Under the pieces are notes generated by a model. It saw only the letters and a list, made by a program, of their open reading frames with translations. It made no database searches and was not told where the DNA came from. This document shows, piece by piece, positions 33,374-41,904 of a stretch of DNA of 64,000 nucleotides. The translations under genes and the position numbers were made by a program. Position 1 is the first letter of the stretch. The number at the start of each line of letters is the position of its first letter. The stretch is taken from NCBI GenBank assembly GCA_900475325.1, contig LS483371.1, positions 1 to 64,000 of the forward strand, read 5' to 3'. Source of the stretch: Paucimonas lemoignei (GTDB lineage Bacteria; Pseudomonadota; Gammaproteobacteria; Pseudomonadales; Pseudomonadaceae).

Positions 33374-33598
33374 ATGAAAAAATTTCTATTGGCGGTAGGT
33401 TTGTTGAGCATTGCCGGTACCGCCATGGCGGCCGGTAAGCCGTGTGAAGAGTTGAAGGCGGAAATCGATGCAAAGCTCCAGGCTAAAGGCGCTGCTTCCT
33501 ACACGCTTGAAGTCGTCGATAAAGGCAGCGTGACCGACAAGACTGTTGTCGGCAGCTGTGAAGGCGGCGCCAAGGAAATCGTGTATCAGCGCGGCTGA
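33374..33598 (+). CDS. DUF1161 family small exported protein, copy 1
   Basis: 74-residue protein with a signal peptide (MKKFLLAVGLLSIAGTAMA|AG) and a mature part of about 54 residues carrying two cysteines (CEELKAEI, VVGSCEGG) that could form a disulfide. I chose ATG 33374 over an in-frame ATG at 33335 because it begins the signal peptide and follows AAGGAGTG. A homologous gene lies at 35595-35828, 2 kb away. Function unknown; periplasmic location inferred. Confidence 0.88.
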   Translation: MKKFLLAVGLLSIAGTAMAAGKPCEELKAEIDAKLQAKGAASYTLEVVDKGSVTDKTVVGSCEGGAKEIVYQRG

Positions 33599-33608
33599 TC
33601 GATTGCAG

Positions 33609-33646
33609 ATACAAAAAAACCGACCCAGTAGGGTCGGTTTTTTTGT
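33609..33646 (+). terminator. Intrinsic terminator after DUF1161 copy 1
   Basis: Stem AAAAAACCGACCC/GGGTCGGTTTTTT around a short loop, ending in seven T residues. The flanking A run on the other side could also make it act on minus-strand transcripts. Confidence 0.9.
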
Positions 33647-33670
33647 GCCTGGGTTTTGAGGGTGGCCACC

Positions 33671-33762
33671 TGTGGGAGCGAATTCATTCGCGAAGGCGGC
33701 CTTCCAGGCGATAGAGATGCATTGAATGGACGGCCCTCCTCGCGAATGAATTCGCTCCCACA
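33671..33762. repeat. REPIN, family A
   Basis: Both arms are TGTGGGAGCGAATTCATTC in opposite orientation. It lies between the convergent DUF1161 and LLM oxidoreductase genes. Confidence 0.92.
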
Positions 33763-33788
33763 GGTATCAACGATCCCGCATGCCTATC

Positions 33789-34790
33789 TCAAGCCTGCGC
33801 TGCCTCGGCCAGGATCTCATACGAGCGCAGGCGATCTGCGTGCTCGTACATATCGCAGGTGAAGATCAGCTCATCGGCGTCAGTCTGTTCCAGCAATACA
33901 TCCAGCTTGGCGCGGATTTTTTCCTTGCTGCCTATCATCGCCAGACCCAGGAAGTCACCGACTGCGGCTTGCTCGTGGGGCAACCACAGGCCTGCCATGC
34001 TCTTCACCGGCGGGCGCTGCATTAGCGTCTGGCCGCGCATCAACGACAGGATGCGCTGATAGAGCGAGGTCGCCTGGTATTCAGCCTGCTCGTCGGTATC
34101 GGCAGCCACCAGTGGCACGCCCAACATCACGTAGGGTTTGTCCAGCACGGCTGAGGGCTCGAAGTGCTCGCGGTAAACCCGGATGGCATCGCGCATGTAA
34201 CGCGGCGCAAAGTGTGAAGCGAACGCATACGGCAGGCCGCGTTGCCCCGCCAGTTGCGCGCTGAACAGGCTGGAGCCCAGTAACCAGATCGGCACATTGG
34301 TGCCCGACCCCGGCACGGCAATGACGCGCTGATCAGGGGTGCGAGGGCCCAGATAGGCCATCAGCTCGGCAACGTCTTGCGGGAAGTCATCGGCACTGCC
34401 CGAACGCTCGCGACGCAATGCCCTGGCGGTCATCTGGTCAGAACCCGGCGCGCGGCCCAGGCCCAGATCAATTCGATCCGGATACAGGCTGGCCAGAGTG
34501 CCGAACTGCTCGGCAATGACCAATGGCGCGTGGTTGGGCAGCATGACGCCGCCGGCGCCGACACGAATGGTCGAGGTGCCGCCTGCCAGATAGCCCAGCA
34601 GCACGGAGGTGGCCGAACTGGCGATGCCATCCATGTTGTGGTGCTCGGCAACCCAGAAGCGGTTGTAGCCCAGTTGTTCAACGTGTTGGGCCAGATCCAG
34701 CGAGTTGCGCAGGGATTCGGCAGGGCCTTTATCGTGGCGCACGGGCACCAGATCAAGGGCAGAAATCTTCACATCAGCTAAACGTTTCAT
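33789..34790 (-). CDS. LLM class flavin-dependent oxidoreductase (luciferase-like)
   Basis: 333-residue TIM-barrel protein of the bacterial luciferase-like monooxygenase family, YhbW-type subgroup. Features include the N-terminal [62 protein letters not shown] and [14 protein letters not shown], which line the flavin pocket in the family. Substrate unknown. It is a single gene read toward the REPIN at 33671, with no operon partner. Confidence 0.9.
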   Translation of the reverse strand: MKRLADVKISALDLVPVRHDKGPAESLRNSLDLAQHVEQLGYNRFWVAEHHNMDGIASSATSVLLGYLAGGTSTIRVGAGGVMLPNHAPLVIAEQFGTLASLYPDRIDLGLGRAPGSDQMTARALRRERSGSADDFPQDVAELMAYLGPRTPDQRVIAVPGSGTNVPIWLLGSSLFSAQLAGQRGLPYAFASHFAPRYMRDAIRVYREHFEPSAVLDKPYVMLGVPLVAADTDEQAEYQATSLYQRILSLMRGQTLMQRPPVKSMAGLWLPHEQAAVGDFLGLAMIGSKEKIRAKLDVLLEQTDADELIFTCDMYEHADRLRSYEILAEAAQA

Positions 34791-34961
34791 AGGTCGTTAA
34801 CGATCCTCGAAAGTGTATTGCGGGTCTGTCGCACGGCTTGGCTCACGAAAAAAATGCCAGCGATCAAACTCACGGTTGCTACTGAGGATAAGGCCATCTG
34901 CTACAGATTCAACCCATAAAGTAGAAAAATACTACTTTAGCTGTCGCCTTTTCCCACAATT

Positions 34962-34989
34962 GAACTTTATAAACCCAGCTATCCTCAGA
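34962..34989 (+). promoter_or_regulatory. Candidate AlgU (sigma-22/RpoE-like) promoter of osmC
   Basis: GAACTT, a 17-base spacer, then TCAGA, compared with the AlgU consensus GAACTT-N16/17-TCTGA: perfect -35 and one mismatch in the -10. It lies about 47 bases before the osmC start. osmC is reported as AlgU-dependent in P. aeruginosa; here it is inference. Confidence 0.5.
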
Positions 34990-35035
34990 CCTTCATCGAC
35001 GTGTGAAAACTCGCACACCCTCAAGAGGAGACACC

Positions 35036-35467
35036 ATGAGCATCGTCAAGAAAGCATCCGCACATTGGGAAGGTGATCTGAAGACCGGTATCGGCAGCAT
35101 CTCCACTGAAACCGGCGTACTGCGTGACGCCCCCTACGGCTTCAAGGCTCGCTTCGAAGGCGGCAAAGGCACCAACCCTGAAGAATTGATCGGCGCGGCA
35201 CACGCTGGCTGCTTCTCGATGGCCTTGTCGATGATCCTGGGCGGCGAGAACCTCACCGCAGAAAGCATCGACACCACAGCAGACGTGACCCTTGATCAGG
35301 TTGAAGGCGGCTTCGCGATCAGTGCCGTCCACCTGACGCTCAAGGCCAAAGTGCCAGGCGCCACTCAGGAACAATTCGAAAAACTGACCAACATGGCCAA
35401 AGAAGGCTGCCCAGTGTCGAAAGTCCTGAACGCTAAAATTACCCTGGACGCTACTCTGATCAGCTGA
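35036..35467 (+). CDS. osmC: OsmC family peroxiredoxin-like protein
   Basis: 143-residue thiol peroxidase that detoxifies organic hydroperoxides under osmotic and oxidative stress. It shows the OsmC core: SIVKKASAHWEGDLKTGIG, TNPEELIGAAHAGCFSMALS with the first catalytic cysteine, and the second in AKEGCPVSKVLNAKITLDA. I chose ATG 35036 because AAGAGGAGA lies just upstream. A candidate AlgU promoter precedes it and a terminator follows at 35488. Confidence 0.95.
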   Translation: MSIVKKASAHWEGDLKTGIGSISTETGVLRDAPYGFKARFEGGKGTNPEELIGAAHAGCFSMALSMILGGENLTAESIDTTADVTLDQVEGGFAISAVHLTLKAKVPGATQEQFEKLTNMAKEGCPVSKVLNAKITLDATLIS

Positions 35468-35487
35468 TCATAGTAGGGCACCCCATG

Positions 35488-35520
35488 ACCCGCTCAGGCT
35501 TGGCTTGAGCGGGTTTTGTT
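35488..35520 (+). terminator. Intrinsic terminator of osmC
   Basis: Stem ACCCGCTCA and its complement TGAGCGGGT around a short GGCTTGGCT loop, followed by TTTTGTT, 21 bases after the osmC stop. Confidence 0.85.
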
Positions 35521-35594
35521 GGTTTAGTGACTGCAGTTTCGGCGCGAGAACCCTTCTGGCGCATGCTGTGAATGTTGTATCGAAGGAGTCGAGC

Positions 35595-35828
35595 ATGAAA
35601 CGTTTTGCACTAGCTGTGGTGGCAATGTCCCTGGCGAACGGCGCACTGGCCGCTCCCAAGGATTGCGAAGAACTCAAAGCCGAGATCGAGACCAAGATCC
35701 AGGCAAACAATGTCAGTTCTTACACACTGGAAATCGTGACCAACGATGAAGTGCACGACCAGAACCTGGTCGTCGGCAGCTGCGACAACGGCACACGCAA
35801 GATCATCTACCAGAAGAACGATCGCTAA
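35595..35828 (+). CDS. DUF1161 family small exported protein, copy 2
   Basis: 77-residue homologue of the protein at 33374-33598. It has a signal peptide (MKRFALAVVAMSLANGALA|AP) and the same mature pattern DCEELKAEIETKIQ, SYTLEIV and VVGSCDNGTRKIIYQ, with both cysteines kept. ATG 35595 follows AAGGAGTCGAGC. The gene ends four bases before the convergent lipoprotein gene. Function unknown. Confidence 0.87.
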   Translation: MKRFALAVVAMSLANGALAAPKDCEELKAEIETKIQANNVSSYTLEIVTNDEVHDQNLVVGSCDNGTRKIIYQKNDR

Positions 35829-35831
35829 GCC

Positions 35832-36248
35832 TCAGATACAACTCACGGACGTCTCTTCGGCCAGGACCTGGTGTTGTGCGTCCTGCAGTTGGGCAGAGAC
35901 ATTATTGGCCAGGGAGCGAACTTCGATCCGGTACCGCTGCCCTGCTGTGAAATGGTCGTACTTCACTTCGACGAAACACGTCAGCTCCGTGTACTCATTG
36001 CCCATGGCCGTAAAGCCGCCGTAGCGCACTTCATAGTCGTATCGCACTTGCAGCGTGTGAGGGCCTGGCGAGACTTGAAAGTAACGGCCGTCGTAGGTCG
36101 TCTTGCCGTCGACCTTGTCAGCCATTACCAACGTGCCGGTGGTCGTGCGCATCTCCACCCAGGCCTGTTGCGGGTCCACGGTGGGCATGGGGCCTGCGCA
36201 TCCGGCAACAGTCGCCAGGGCAAGCATCAACGATAAGGGTCGCATCAT
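35832..36248 (-). CDS. Hypothetical lipoprotein
   Basis: 138-residue protein beginning with a lipoprotein signal (MMRPLSLMLALATVAGCAGP; lipobox VAGC, Cys near 17). The mature part resembles carbohydrate-binding-like beta domains that describe a metabolic cost of transport (GRYFQVSPGPHTLQVRYDYE), a pattern I recognise only loosely. An upstream in-frame ATG would add 20 residues and hide the lipobox, so I rejected it. It is divergent from the metallopeptidase lipoprotein at 36341. Function unknown. Confidence 0.75.
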   Translation of the reverse strand: MMRPLSLMLALATVAGCAGPMPTVDPQQAWVEMRTTTGTLVMADKVDGKTTYDGRYFQVSPGPHTLQVRYDYEVRYGGFTAMGNEYTELTCFVEVKYDHFTAGQRYRIEVRSLANNVSAQLQDAQHQVLAEETSVSCI

Positions 36249-36340
36249 GGTCGGCTCGATAGGATCGGAACGCGATGATAGTTGCGTCATGCCGGGAGTG
36301 TCCGGCATAACAGGTGATGTTTCGAACTTTAAGGCGATCT

Positions 36341-37480
36341 ATGCCGGGTCTCAATCTCTCGCGCTTGTGGCGCAACCTGTCCGTGGTGGTTTTCCTGGCG
36401 CTGGGCGGCTGTTCAAGCGTCAGTTATTACGACCAGCTGGCCACTGGGCAGTTGCATCTGCTGGCTGCCCGGGAGCCAGTCGAAGACGTTATCGCTGACC
36501 CTACCCGCGACCCCACACTACGCCAGCGCCTGGCTCAGGCCCAACTGGCACGTGAATTCGCCAGCCGCCAGCTGCACTTGCCCGACAACCAGAGTTATCG
36601 CTTGTATGCCGACATCAAGCGACCGTATGTGGTCTGGAATGTGTTCGCCACCCAGGAGTTTTCCCTGGACCCGGTGACCCGTTGCTTCCCGATTGCGGGC
36701 TGCGTGGCCTATCGCGGTTATTACAGTGTTGGCGGAGCGCGAGGCGCGGCAGCGCTGGAGCGCCAGGCTGGCAAAGACGTGTATATCGGCGGCGTCGAGG
36801 CCTATTCGACTCTGGGCTGGTTCAACGACCCAATCCTCAGCTCGATGCTGGGTTGGGGTGATGAGCGCCTGGCGGCTTTGATCTTCCATGAGCTGGCGCA
36901 TCAGCGTTTTTATGTGAAGGACGACACCGAATTCAACGAGTCCTACGCGCGCTTCGTCGAGGAAGAAGGCGAGCGGCAATGGCGTGCAGCGCGAGGTCTG
37001 GCCCCGCAGAGCGATAAACAGTCAGAGCAGATCGAGGTCCTTACTCGGTTGGTGATCGCGACACGGGAACGGCTGCGGTTGCTGTATCAAGAACCGTTGA
37101 GCGCCGAGCTGATGCGCCAGCGCAAGGCTGCTGAATTTGACCGTCTGCGCGGCGAATACCGGCGCTTGCGCGATGAGCGCTGGCCAGGAGACAAGCGCTA
37201 TGACGCCTGGCTCAATTCGCCGCTGAACAACGCCAAGCTTTTGCCGTTCGGGCTGTATACCCAATGGGTCCCCGCCTTCGAGGTGCTGTTCAAAAAGGTG
37301 AACGGCGACTGGCCGACGTTTTATGCCGAGGTTGAGCGGTTGGGGGCCTTGCCGATGGCCGAGCGCAGGGTGCAGTTGCAGCAATTGGTTGGCTTGGCAA
37401 AAACCTGTGGGACGACCGGGGTGGCGCTCCACCTTGCTCGCGAAAGGGCCGGTACAGGCGGCACATTATGCGGCGGCTGA
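36341..37480 (+). CDS. Predicted zinc aminopeptidase lipoprotein
   Basis: 379-residue membrane-anchored protein with a lipoprotein signal (LSVVVFLALGGCSS) and a gluzincin-like HELAH motif (H183, E184, H187) followed by a downstream acidic region FNESYARFVEEEGERQW, matching the family of predicted aminopeptidases (COG4324). I prefer ATG 36341, preceded by AAGG, to two in-frame starts 24-27 bases upstream. The last 24 residues (from about 356) are encoded by a REPIN (37406-37528), which also supplies the stop codon, so the native C-terminus may have been replaced. Confidence 0.85.
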   Translation: MPGLNLSRLWRNLSVVVFLALGGCSSVSYYDQLATGQLHLLAAREPVEDVIADPTRDPTLRQRLAQAQLAREFASRQLHLPDNQSYRLYADIKRPYVVWNVFATQEFSLDPVTRCFPIAGCVAYRGYYSVGGARGAAALERQAGKDVYIGGVEAYSTLGWFNDPILSSMLGWGDERLAALIFHELAHQRFYVKDDTEFNESYARFVEEEGERQWRAARGLAPQSDKQSEQIEVLTRLVIATRERLRLLYQEPLSAELMRQRKAAEFDRLRGEYRRLRDERWPGDKRYDAWLNSPLNNAKLLPFGLYTQWVPAFEVLFKKVNGDWPTFYAEVERLGALPMAERRVQLQQLVGLAKTCGTTGVALHLARERAGTGGTLCGG

Positions 37481-37528
37481 AACATTGCCTTCGCGAGCAA
37501 GGTGGAGCGCCACCCCGGTGCTCCCACA
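37406..37528. repeat. REPIN, extended family A, overlapping a coding region
   Basis: 123 bases with arms beginning TGTGGGA and sharing a GGGGTGGCGCTCCACC insert before TTGCTCGCGAA, longer than the ordinary family A arms. The left half lies inside the aminopeptidase gene (37406-37480) and the right half beyond its stop. Confidence 0.88.
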
Positions 37529-37557
37529 GGTCATCATTTCAGATGAGGGTTTTGGCT

Positions 37558-37980
37558 TTACTTCAACCCCGACATCTTCTGAATCGCGCCTTTGAGCTCC
37601 TCATCCGAGCAATCGGCGCAGGTGCCTTTTGGGGGCATGGCGTTGATCCCGGTAATCGCCTTGGCCAGCAGGCCATCAAGCCCGCCTTGCTCATCGGCGC
37701 GGGTTTTCCAGGCGGCGGCGTCGCCGATTTTCGGCGCATTCAGCAAGCCGGTGCCGTGGCAGGCGTTACAGTGTTTGCCAATGATATCGTCGGGGGTTTT
37801 CGCAGCGCCGCCACCGGCTGCTGCAACCACTTCCATGCCCGCGCACTCCTTGCCCTGAACGCAGACCTGGCCGACCGGCTCCAGCCGTTTGGCAATCTCG
37901 TCATTGGTCGCCGCCTGAGCATTTAACGCTCCAAAAACCACGGCGACGGCAACTGCAAGAATCTTGTTAGTTAGGTTCAC
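37558..37980 (-). CDS. cycB: Cytochrome c5 (class I c-type cytochrome)
   Basis: 140-residue periplasmic electron carrier with a signal peptide (V/M-NLTNKILAVAVAVVFGALNAQA) and one haem-binding CNACH motif, followed by the methionine ligand region GINAMPPKGTCADCSDEEL, which includes the extra cysteine pair of cytochrome c5. I chose GTG 37980 because it starts the signal peptide and GAGGG lies upstream. It is next to pauR, as in PAO1 (PA5300-PA5301). Confidence 0.92.
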   Translation of the reverse strand: MNLTNKILAVAVAVVFGALNAQAATNDEIAKRLEPVGQVCVQGKECAGMEVVAAAGGGAAKTPDDIIGKHCNACHGTGLLNAPKIGDAAAWKTRADEQGGLDGLLAKAITGINAMPPKGTCADCSDEELKGAIQKMSGLK

Positions 37981-38150
37981 GCTTACACCCTCATGGTGAC
38001 TATTCACGCTCGCCTGCCACGGTTTAGCAGGCGGCGAAAGTATAGCCCCTCACCTGAGAGTCCGAAACAACCCTGCAATAAGAAAGGTTATTAGCCGACG
38101 GTATGTCGCATCGGGTATGGGTCTGCAGCCCGCGAAAAACGGGCGTTTGC

Positions 38151-38699
38151 CTAGAAGTTAGCCGGGGTGGCTGCGCTGATTAGTCGCGCCGGGACGTCAA
38201 ACGGGTTGCGAAAGCGATGGGGTTTGGTGCTTTCGAAGTAGTAACTGTCGCCTGCCTCGAGGATGTAAGTATCCAGACCCACCACCAGCTCCAGTCGACC
38301 CTCTACCAGGATGCCGGTCTCCTCGCCTTCGTGTACCAGCATCTCGACGCCGGTGTCGGCGCCGGGCGGGTAAACCTCGGTCAGAAACGCGATGGCACGG
38401 CTTGGATGCGCTTTGCCCACCAGTTTCATGGTGACCGCGCCGTCCGAGATATCGATCAGTTCGCTGGCCTTGTAAACGACCTGCGTAGGGTTTTCTTGTT
38501 CGAGCTCTTCGGAAAAGAACTCCACCATGGACATGGGAATGCCGCCGAGCACTTTGCGCAACGAACTGATCGATGGGCTTACGCTGTTTTTTTCGATCAT
38601 CGAAATAGTGCTGTTGGTCACGCCTGCTCGTTTGGCAAGTTCGCGCTGGGACAGACCCTTGAGTTTGCGAATGGATTGCAGTCGTTCACCGACGTCCAA
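38151..38699 (-). CDS. pauR: XRE-cupin regulator, PauR-like polyamine repressor
   Basis: 182-residue regulator with an N-terminal HTH_3 domain (LQSIRKLKGLSQRELAKRAG, VTNSTISMIEKNSVSPSISS) and a C-terminal cupin domain (HEGEETGILVEGRLELVV, DSYYFESTKPHRFRN). It matches PAO1 PA5301 PauR, which represses polyamine catabolism genes, both in sequence type and in its place between cycB and dadX. Two likely target genes, PauB-like and PauC-like, lie 4 and 11 kb away in this window. Operators cannot be fixed from sequence alone. Confidence 0.88.
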   Translation of the reverse strand: MDVGERLQSIRKLKGLSQRELAKRAGVTNSTISMIEKNSVSPSISSLRKVLGGIPMSMVEFFSEELEQENPTQVVYKASELIDISDGAVTMKLVGKAHPSRAIAFLTEVYPPGADTGVEMLVHEGEETGILVEGRLELVVGLDTYILEAGDSYYFESTKPHRFRNPFDVPARLISAATPANF

Positions 38700-38827
38700 T
38701 GCGGTAGTCCCCCTAATCAGTCAGTAAAGTCGAGTTGAGGGCCATGATGGCAATAGCGTTCAGTATTTACAACACTTGGAGGGGTTACGGGATGTTCAGG
38801 GGACTGGCGGGCGCCAACATGACGCTA

Positions 38828-38913
38828 TAGCCGCGCACGAACGTCGCGAGGCCGCGATGGCGGAGTATCAGGCAGCCCGCTATCGCAGCCTCGCGGAGCT
38901 CGTCAGCTCCTAA
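38828..38913. repeat. Degenerate REPIN, diverged family C
   Basis: Two facing arms, (C/G)CACGAACGTCGCGAGGCC-type on the left and AGGAGCTGACGAGCTCCG on the right, sharing a CGCGAGGCnGCGATnG block. Arms are recognisable but differ from the main family C at many positions. It lies between pauR and dadX. Confidence 0.6.
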
Positions 38914-38928
38914 AGGAAGTCTCTCGAC

Positions 38929-39999
38929 TTATGACTGATAAACCCTCGGCACCCGGCGCAGGTTGCAGAAGATGCGATACGGAATGGTTCCAGCGTGGGC
39001 GGCGACGTCGCTGGCTAGAACATGCTTGCCCCACAGCTCAACCTGGCTACCCAGACCGCTGGCAGGAAGATGGCTCAGATCGACGCACAGCATGTCCATG
39101 GAAACCCGACCCAGCAACTGGCTCGGTTGCCCATCGATCCACACCGGCGTGCCTGTGGAGGCTTCGCGCGGGTAACCGTCGGCGTAGCCCATGGCAACCA
39201 CGCCGACCCGGCTGGCGCGTTCGGTGATAAAGGTCGCGCCGTAGCCGATCGGCTCGCCCGCAGGCAATTCACGCACCGAGATGATTTTCGATTCCAGGGT
39301 CATGACCGGTTGCAATTGGCTTGCAACCGCTTGCGGCTGATCGAAAGGAGTCGCCCCGTAAAGCATGATGCCGGGGCGTACCCAGTCGCTGGGCATGTTG
39401 GGCCAAGCCATCACCGCAGGCGAATTGCGCAGGCTGATTTCTGCCGACATACCCTGGCGGGCGGCTTCGAAGACCGCCAGTTGCTGGTTGCTGCTCGGGC
39501 TATCGGGTTCGTCGGCGCGGGCGAAGTGGCTCATGAGCACGATCTTCGCCACTTTGCCGCTGGCCAACAGGCGCTGGTAAGCCTTCTGGAAATCCTCGGC
39601 ATGCAACCCGACGCGGTGCATGCCTGAATCCAGCTTGAGCCACACCACCAACGGCTTGCGCACGCTTGTCTGCTCGATGGCTTCGAGCTGCCATATCGAA
39701 TGCACCACGCACCAGAAGTCGTGCTCGACGATCAGCTCCAGCTCATCGGCCTCGAAAAAGCCCTCAAGTAGCAGAACCGGCGCACGGATGCCCGCAGCGC
39801 GCAGCTCCAGTGCTTCCTCGATACAGGCCACCGCGAAACCGTTGGCATCGGCCTCAAGTGCCTGCGCGACCTGCACCGCACCGTGACCGTAGGCGTCTGC
39901 CTTGATAACGGCGAGCGCCTTGGCACCTGCGGTTTCGCGGGCGAGCTGATAGTTGTGACGCAGGGCTTGAAGGTCGATGACGGCGCGAGCTGGACGCAT
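38929..39999 (-). CDS. dadX: Alanine racemase, catabolic (DadX)
   Basis: PLP enzyme that interconverts L- and D-alanine, feeding DadA. The 356 residues contain the PLP lysine in [11 protein letters not shown] (K33), the SGMHRVG region and the second catalytic tyrosine region [14 protein letters not shown] chose ATG 39999 ([17 protein letters not shown]), the start typical of DadX. The open frame upstream reads through a REPIN and is not credible. It is the last gene of dadA-ridA-dadX. Confidence 0.96.
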   Translation of the reverse strand: MRPARAVIDLQALRHNYQLARETAGAKALAVIKADAYGHGAVQVAQALEADANGFAVACIEEALELRAAGIRAPVLLLEGFFEADELELIVEHDFWCVVHSIWQLEAIEQTSVRKPLVVWLKLDSGMHRVGLHAEDFQKAYQRLLASGKVAKIVLMSHFARADEPDSPSSNQQLAVFEAARQGMSAEISLRNSPAVMAWPNMPSDWVRPGIMLYGATPFDQPQAVASQLQPVMTLESKIISVRELPAGEPIGYGATFITERASRVGVVAMGYADGYPREASTGTPVWIDGQPSQLLGRVSMDMLCVDLSHLPASGLGSQVELWGKHVLASDVAAHAGTIPYRIFCNLRRVPRVYQS

Positions 40000-40028
40000 G
40001 GTGAGATTCTGATCCATGGTGGGAAATC

Positions 40029-40110
40029 TGTAGGAGCTGCCGAAGGCTGCGAATGGTCGCAGCCGCGATGGCGATCTCAGGATTGTTCGCAGCCTTCGGC
40101 AGCTCCTACA
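40029..40110. repeat. REPIN, family C, inside the dad operon
   Basis: Facing TGTAGGAGCTGCCGAAGG arms between ridA and dadX, 30 bases before the dadX start. It would be transcribed as part of the operon mRNA. Confidence 0.9.
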
Positions 40111-40120
40111 CGAAAATGTA

Positions 40121-40474
40121 CTAAGGAAGAGCCGCCACAACCGACAATTCAACAAGAATTTCCGGTTCGCACAGCTTGGCTTCAACAGTTGCACGCGCGG
40201 GTGCGACGCCTTTTGGCAGCCATTTGTCCCAGACGCTGTTCATGCCGGCGAAATGGGCATCGATGTCTTTGAGATAAATCGTCACCGACAGGATGCGGCT
40301 TTTGTCGGTGCCCGCCAGATCCAGCAAGCGCTCGATGCTGCCCAGGGTTTCGCGGGTCTGCTGCTCAATCCCGGCGGCCATGTCATCTCCCACCTGGCCC
40401 GACAGATAGACGGTGCCGTTGTGGACGACGACTTGGCTCATGCGCTCATTGGTGAGCTGGCGATGGATGGACAT
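40121..40474 (-). CDS. ridA: RidA family enamine/imine deaminase
   Basis: 117-residue RidA (YjgF/YER057c) protein that hydrolyses reactive enamine/imine intermediates to 2-oxoacids plus ammonia. It begins [20 protein letters not shown] and has the family motif [23 protein letters not shown] with the substrate-binding arginine. ATG 40474 follows an AAGGAGA site. The start lies inside the end of dadA (29-base overlap), so the two are translationally coupled. Its neighbour DadA makes an imino acid that it could clear. Confidence 0.94.
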   Translation of the reverse strand: MSIHRQLTNERMSQVVVHNGTVYLSGQVGDDMAAGIEQQTRETLGSIERLLDLAGTDKSRILSVTIYLKDIDAHFAGMNSVWDKWLPKGVAPARATVEAKLCEPEILVELSVVAALP

Positions 40475-41747
40475 TTTTTGCGATCTCCTTGGTACTGCCA
40501 TAACGAGAAATATCGAGGCCAGCAGCGCTGATCTGCGGGGTTTTGCGGGCAATCAGGTCGGCGAGCAAGCGGCCGGAACCGCAGGCCATGGTCCAGCCCA
40601 GTGTGCCGTGACCGGTATTGAGGAACAGGTTACGGAACGGCGTGGCGCCCACGATCGGCGTGCCGTCCGGGGTGGTCGGACGCAGGCCGGTCCAGAAGTC
40701 CGCCTGCTGCAAATCACCGCCGCGAGGATAGAGGTCGTTGACGATCATCTCCAGTGTTTCGCGTCGACGCGGGTTCAGCGACAGGTCAAAACCGGCGATC
40801 TCCGCCATGCCACCCACCCGAATGCGGTTGTCGAATCGGGTGATCGCGACCTTGTAAGTCTCGTCAAGGATAGTCGAAGTCGGGGCCATCGCCGGATCGG
40901 TGATCGGCACGGTCAGCGAATAGCCTTTAAGCGGATAGACCGGCGCCCTGATGCCCAGCGGCTTGAGCAATTGAGGCGAGTAACTGCCCAGTGCCAGCAC
41001 GTAGCGGTCAGCGGTTTCCAGCTTGCCGTCGATCCATACGCCATTGATGCGGTCGCCTGCAAAGTCGATGCGCTCGATGGACTGGTTATAACGGAATTCG
41101 ACACCCAGCTTGGCCGCCATGTCGGCCAGGCGCGTGGTGAACATTTGGCAATCGCCGGTCTGGTCGTTAGGCAGACGCAGGGCGCCCGCCAGAATATTGG
41201 TCACCCCGGCCAGCGCAGGTTCAACCCGGGCAATGCCTGCGCGGTCGAGCAGCTCGAACGGCACGCCGGACTGCTGCAGAACAGAGATGTCCTTGGCGGC
41301 GTTGTCCAGTTGCTCTTGGGTGCGGAACAGCTGAGTCGTGCCCAGGGTGCGGCCTTCGTAGGCGATGCCGGTTTCAGCCCCCAGCTCATCGAGGCAGTCG
41401 CGGCTGTATTCGGACAGACGAACCATGCGCTCTTTGTTGACGGCATAACGGCTGGCCGTGCAGTTGCGCAGCATTTGCGCCATCCACAGGTACTGGTCGA
41501 TGTCTGCGGTGGCTTTGATCGCGAGGGGGGCATGGCGCTGCAACAACCATTTGATGGCCTTGAGTGGTACGCCAGGCGCGGCCCAGGGCGAGGCATAGCC
41601 CGGCGAAACCTGGCCCGCATTGGCGAAGCTGGTTTCCATCGCAGCGGCGGGCTGACGATCAACTACAGTCACCTGCATACCCGCTCGCGCCAGATAATAG
41701 GCACTTGTCGTACCGATCACACCACTACCAAGGACCAGAACGCGCAT
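40446..41747 (-). CDS. dadA: D-amino acid dehydrogenase small subunit
   Basis: Membrane-associated FAD dehydrogenase that oxidises D-alanine and other D-amino acids to 2-oxoacids, passing electrons to the respiratory chain. The 433 residues start with the FAD-binding [20 protein letters not shown] (GSGVIG at 7-12) and end with the family-typical [16 protein letters not shown]. It heads the dadA-ridA-dadX operon and is divergent from an Lrp-type regulator. The stop overlaps ridA by 29 bases. Confidence 0.97.
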   Translation of the reverse strand: MRVLVLGSGVIGTTSAYYLARAGMQVTVVDRQPAAAMETSFANAGQVSPGYASPWAAPGVPLKAIKWLLQRHAPLAIKATADIDQYLWMAQMLRNCTASRYAVNKERMVRLSEYSRDCLDELGAETGIAYEGRTLGTTQLFRTQEQLDNAAKDISVLQQSGVPFELLDRAGIARVEPALAGVTNILAGALRLPNDQTGDCQMFTTRLADMAAKLGVEFRYNQSIERIDFAGDRINGVWIDGKLETADRYVLALGSYSPQLLKPLGIRAPVYPLKGYSLTVPITDPAMAPTSTILDETYKVAITRFDNRIRVGGMAEIAGFDLSLNPRRRETLEMIVNDLYPRGGDLQQADFWTGLRPTTPDGTPIVGATPFRNLFLNTGHGTLGWTMACGSGRLLADLIARKTPQISAAGLDISRYGSTKEIAKNVHPSPAHQ

Positions 41748-41904
41748 GTTGATTTACCTCATCGCGGATATCCGCTGACGTTTTGAAGTTTTAAGCAAGG
41801 ATGTGGGCAGTATATGCAGCTATGGGCAGTGCTTTTCACTGTATAAGTGCCTATATTTGGCGAGAATTCTCGGCAATGAAGCCTTTGATAGAGGTGGTTG
41901 ACCC

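Noticed and set aside
38929..40194. Long DadX form with about 65 extra N-terminal residues
   Set aside because: The extension reads through the REPIN at 40029-40110, has no supporting start site, and does not match DadX proteins.
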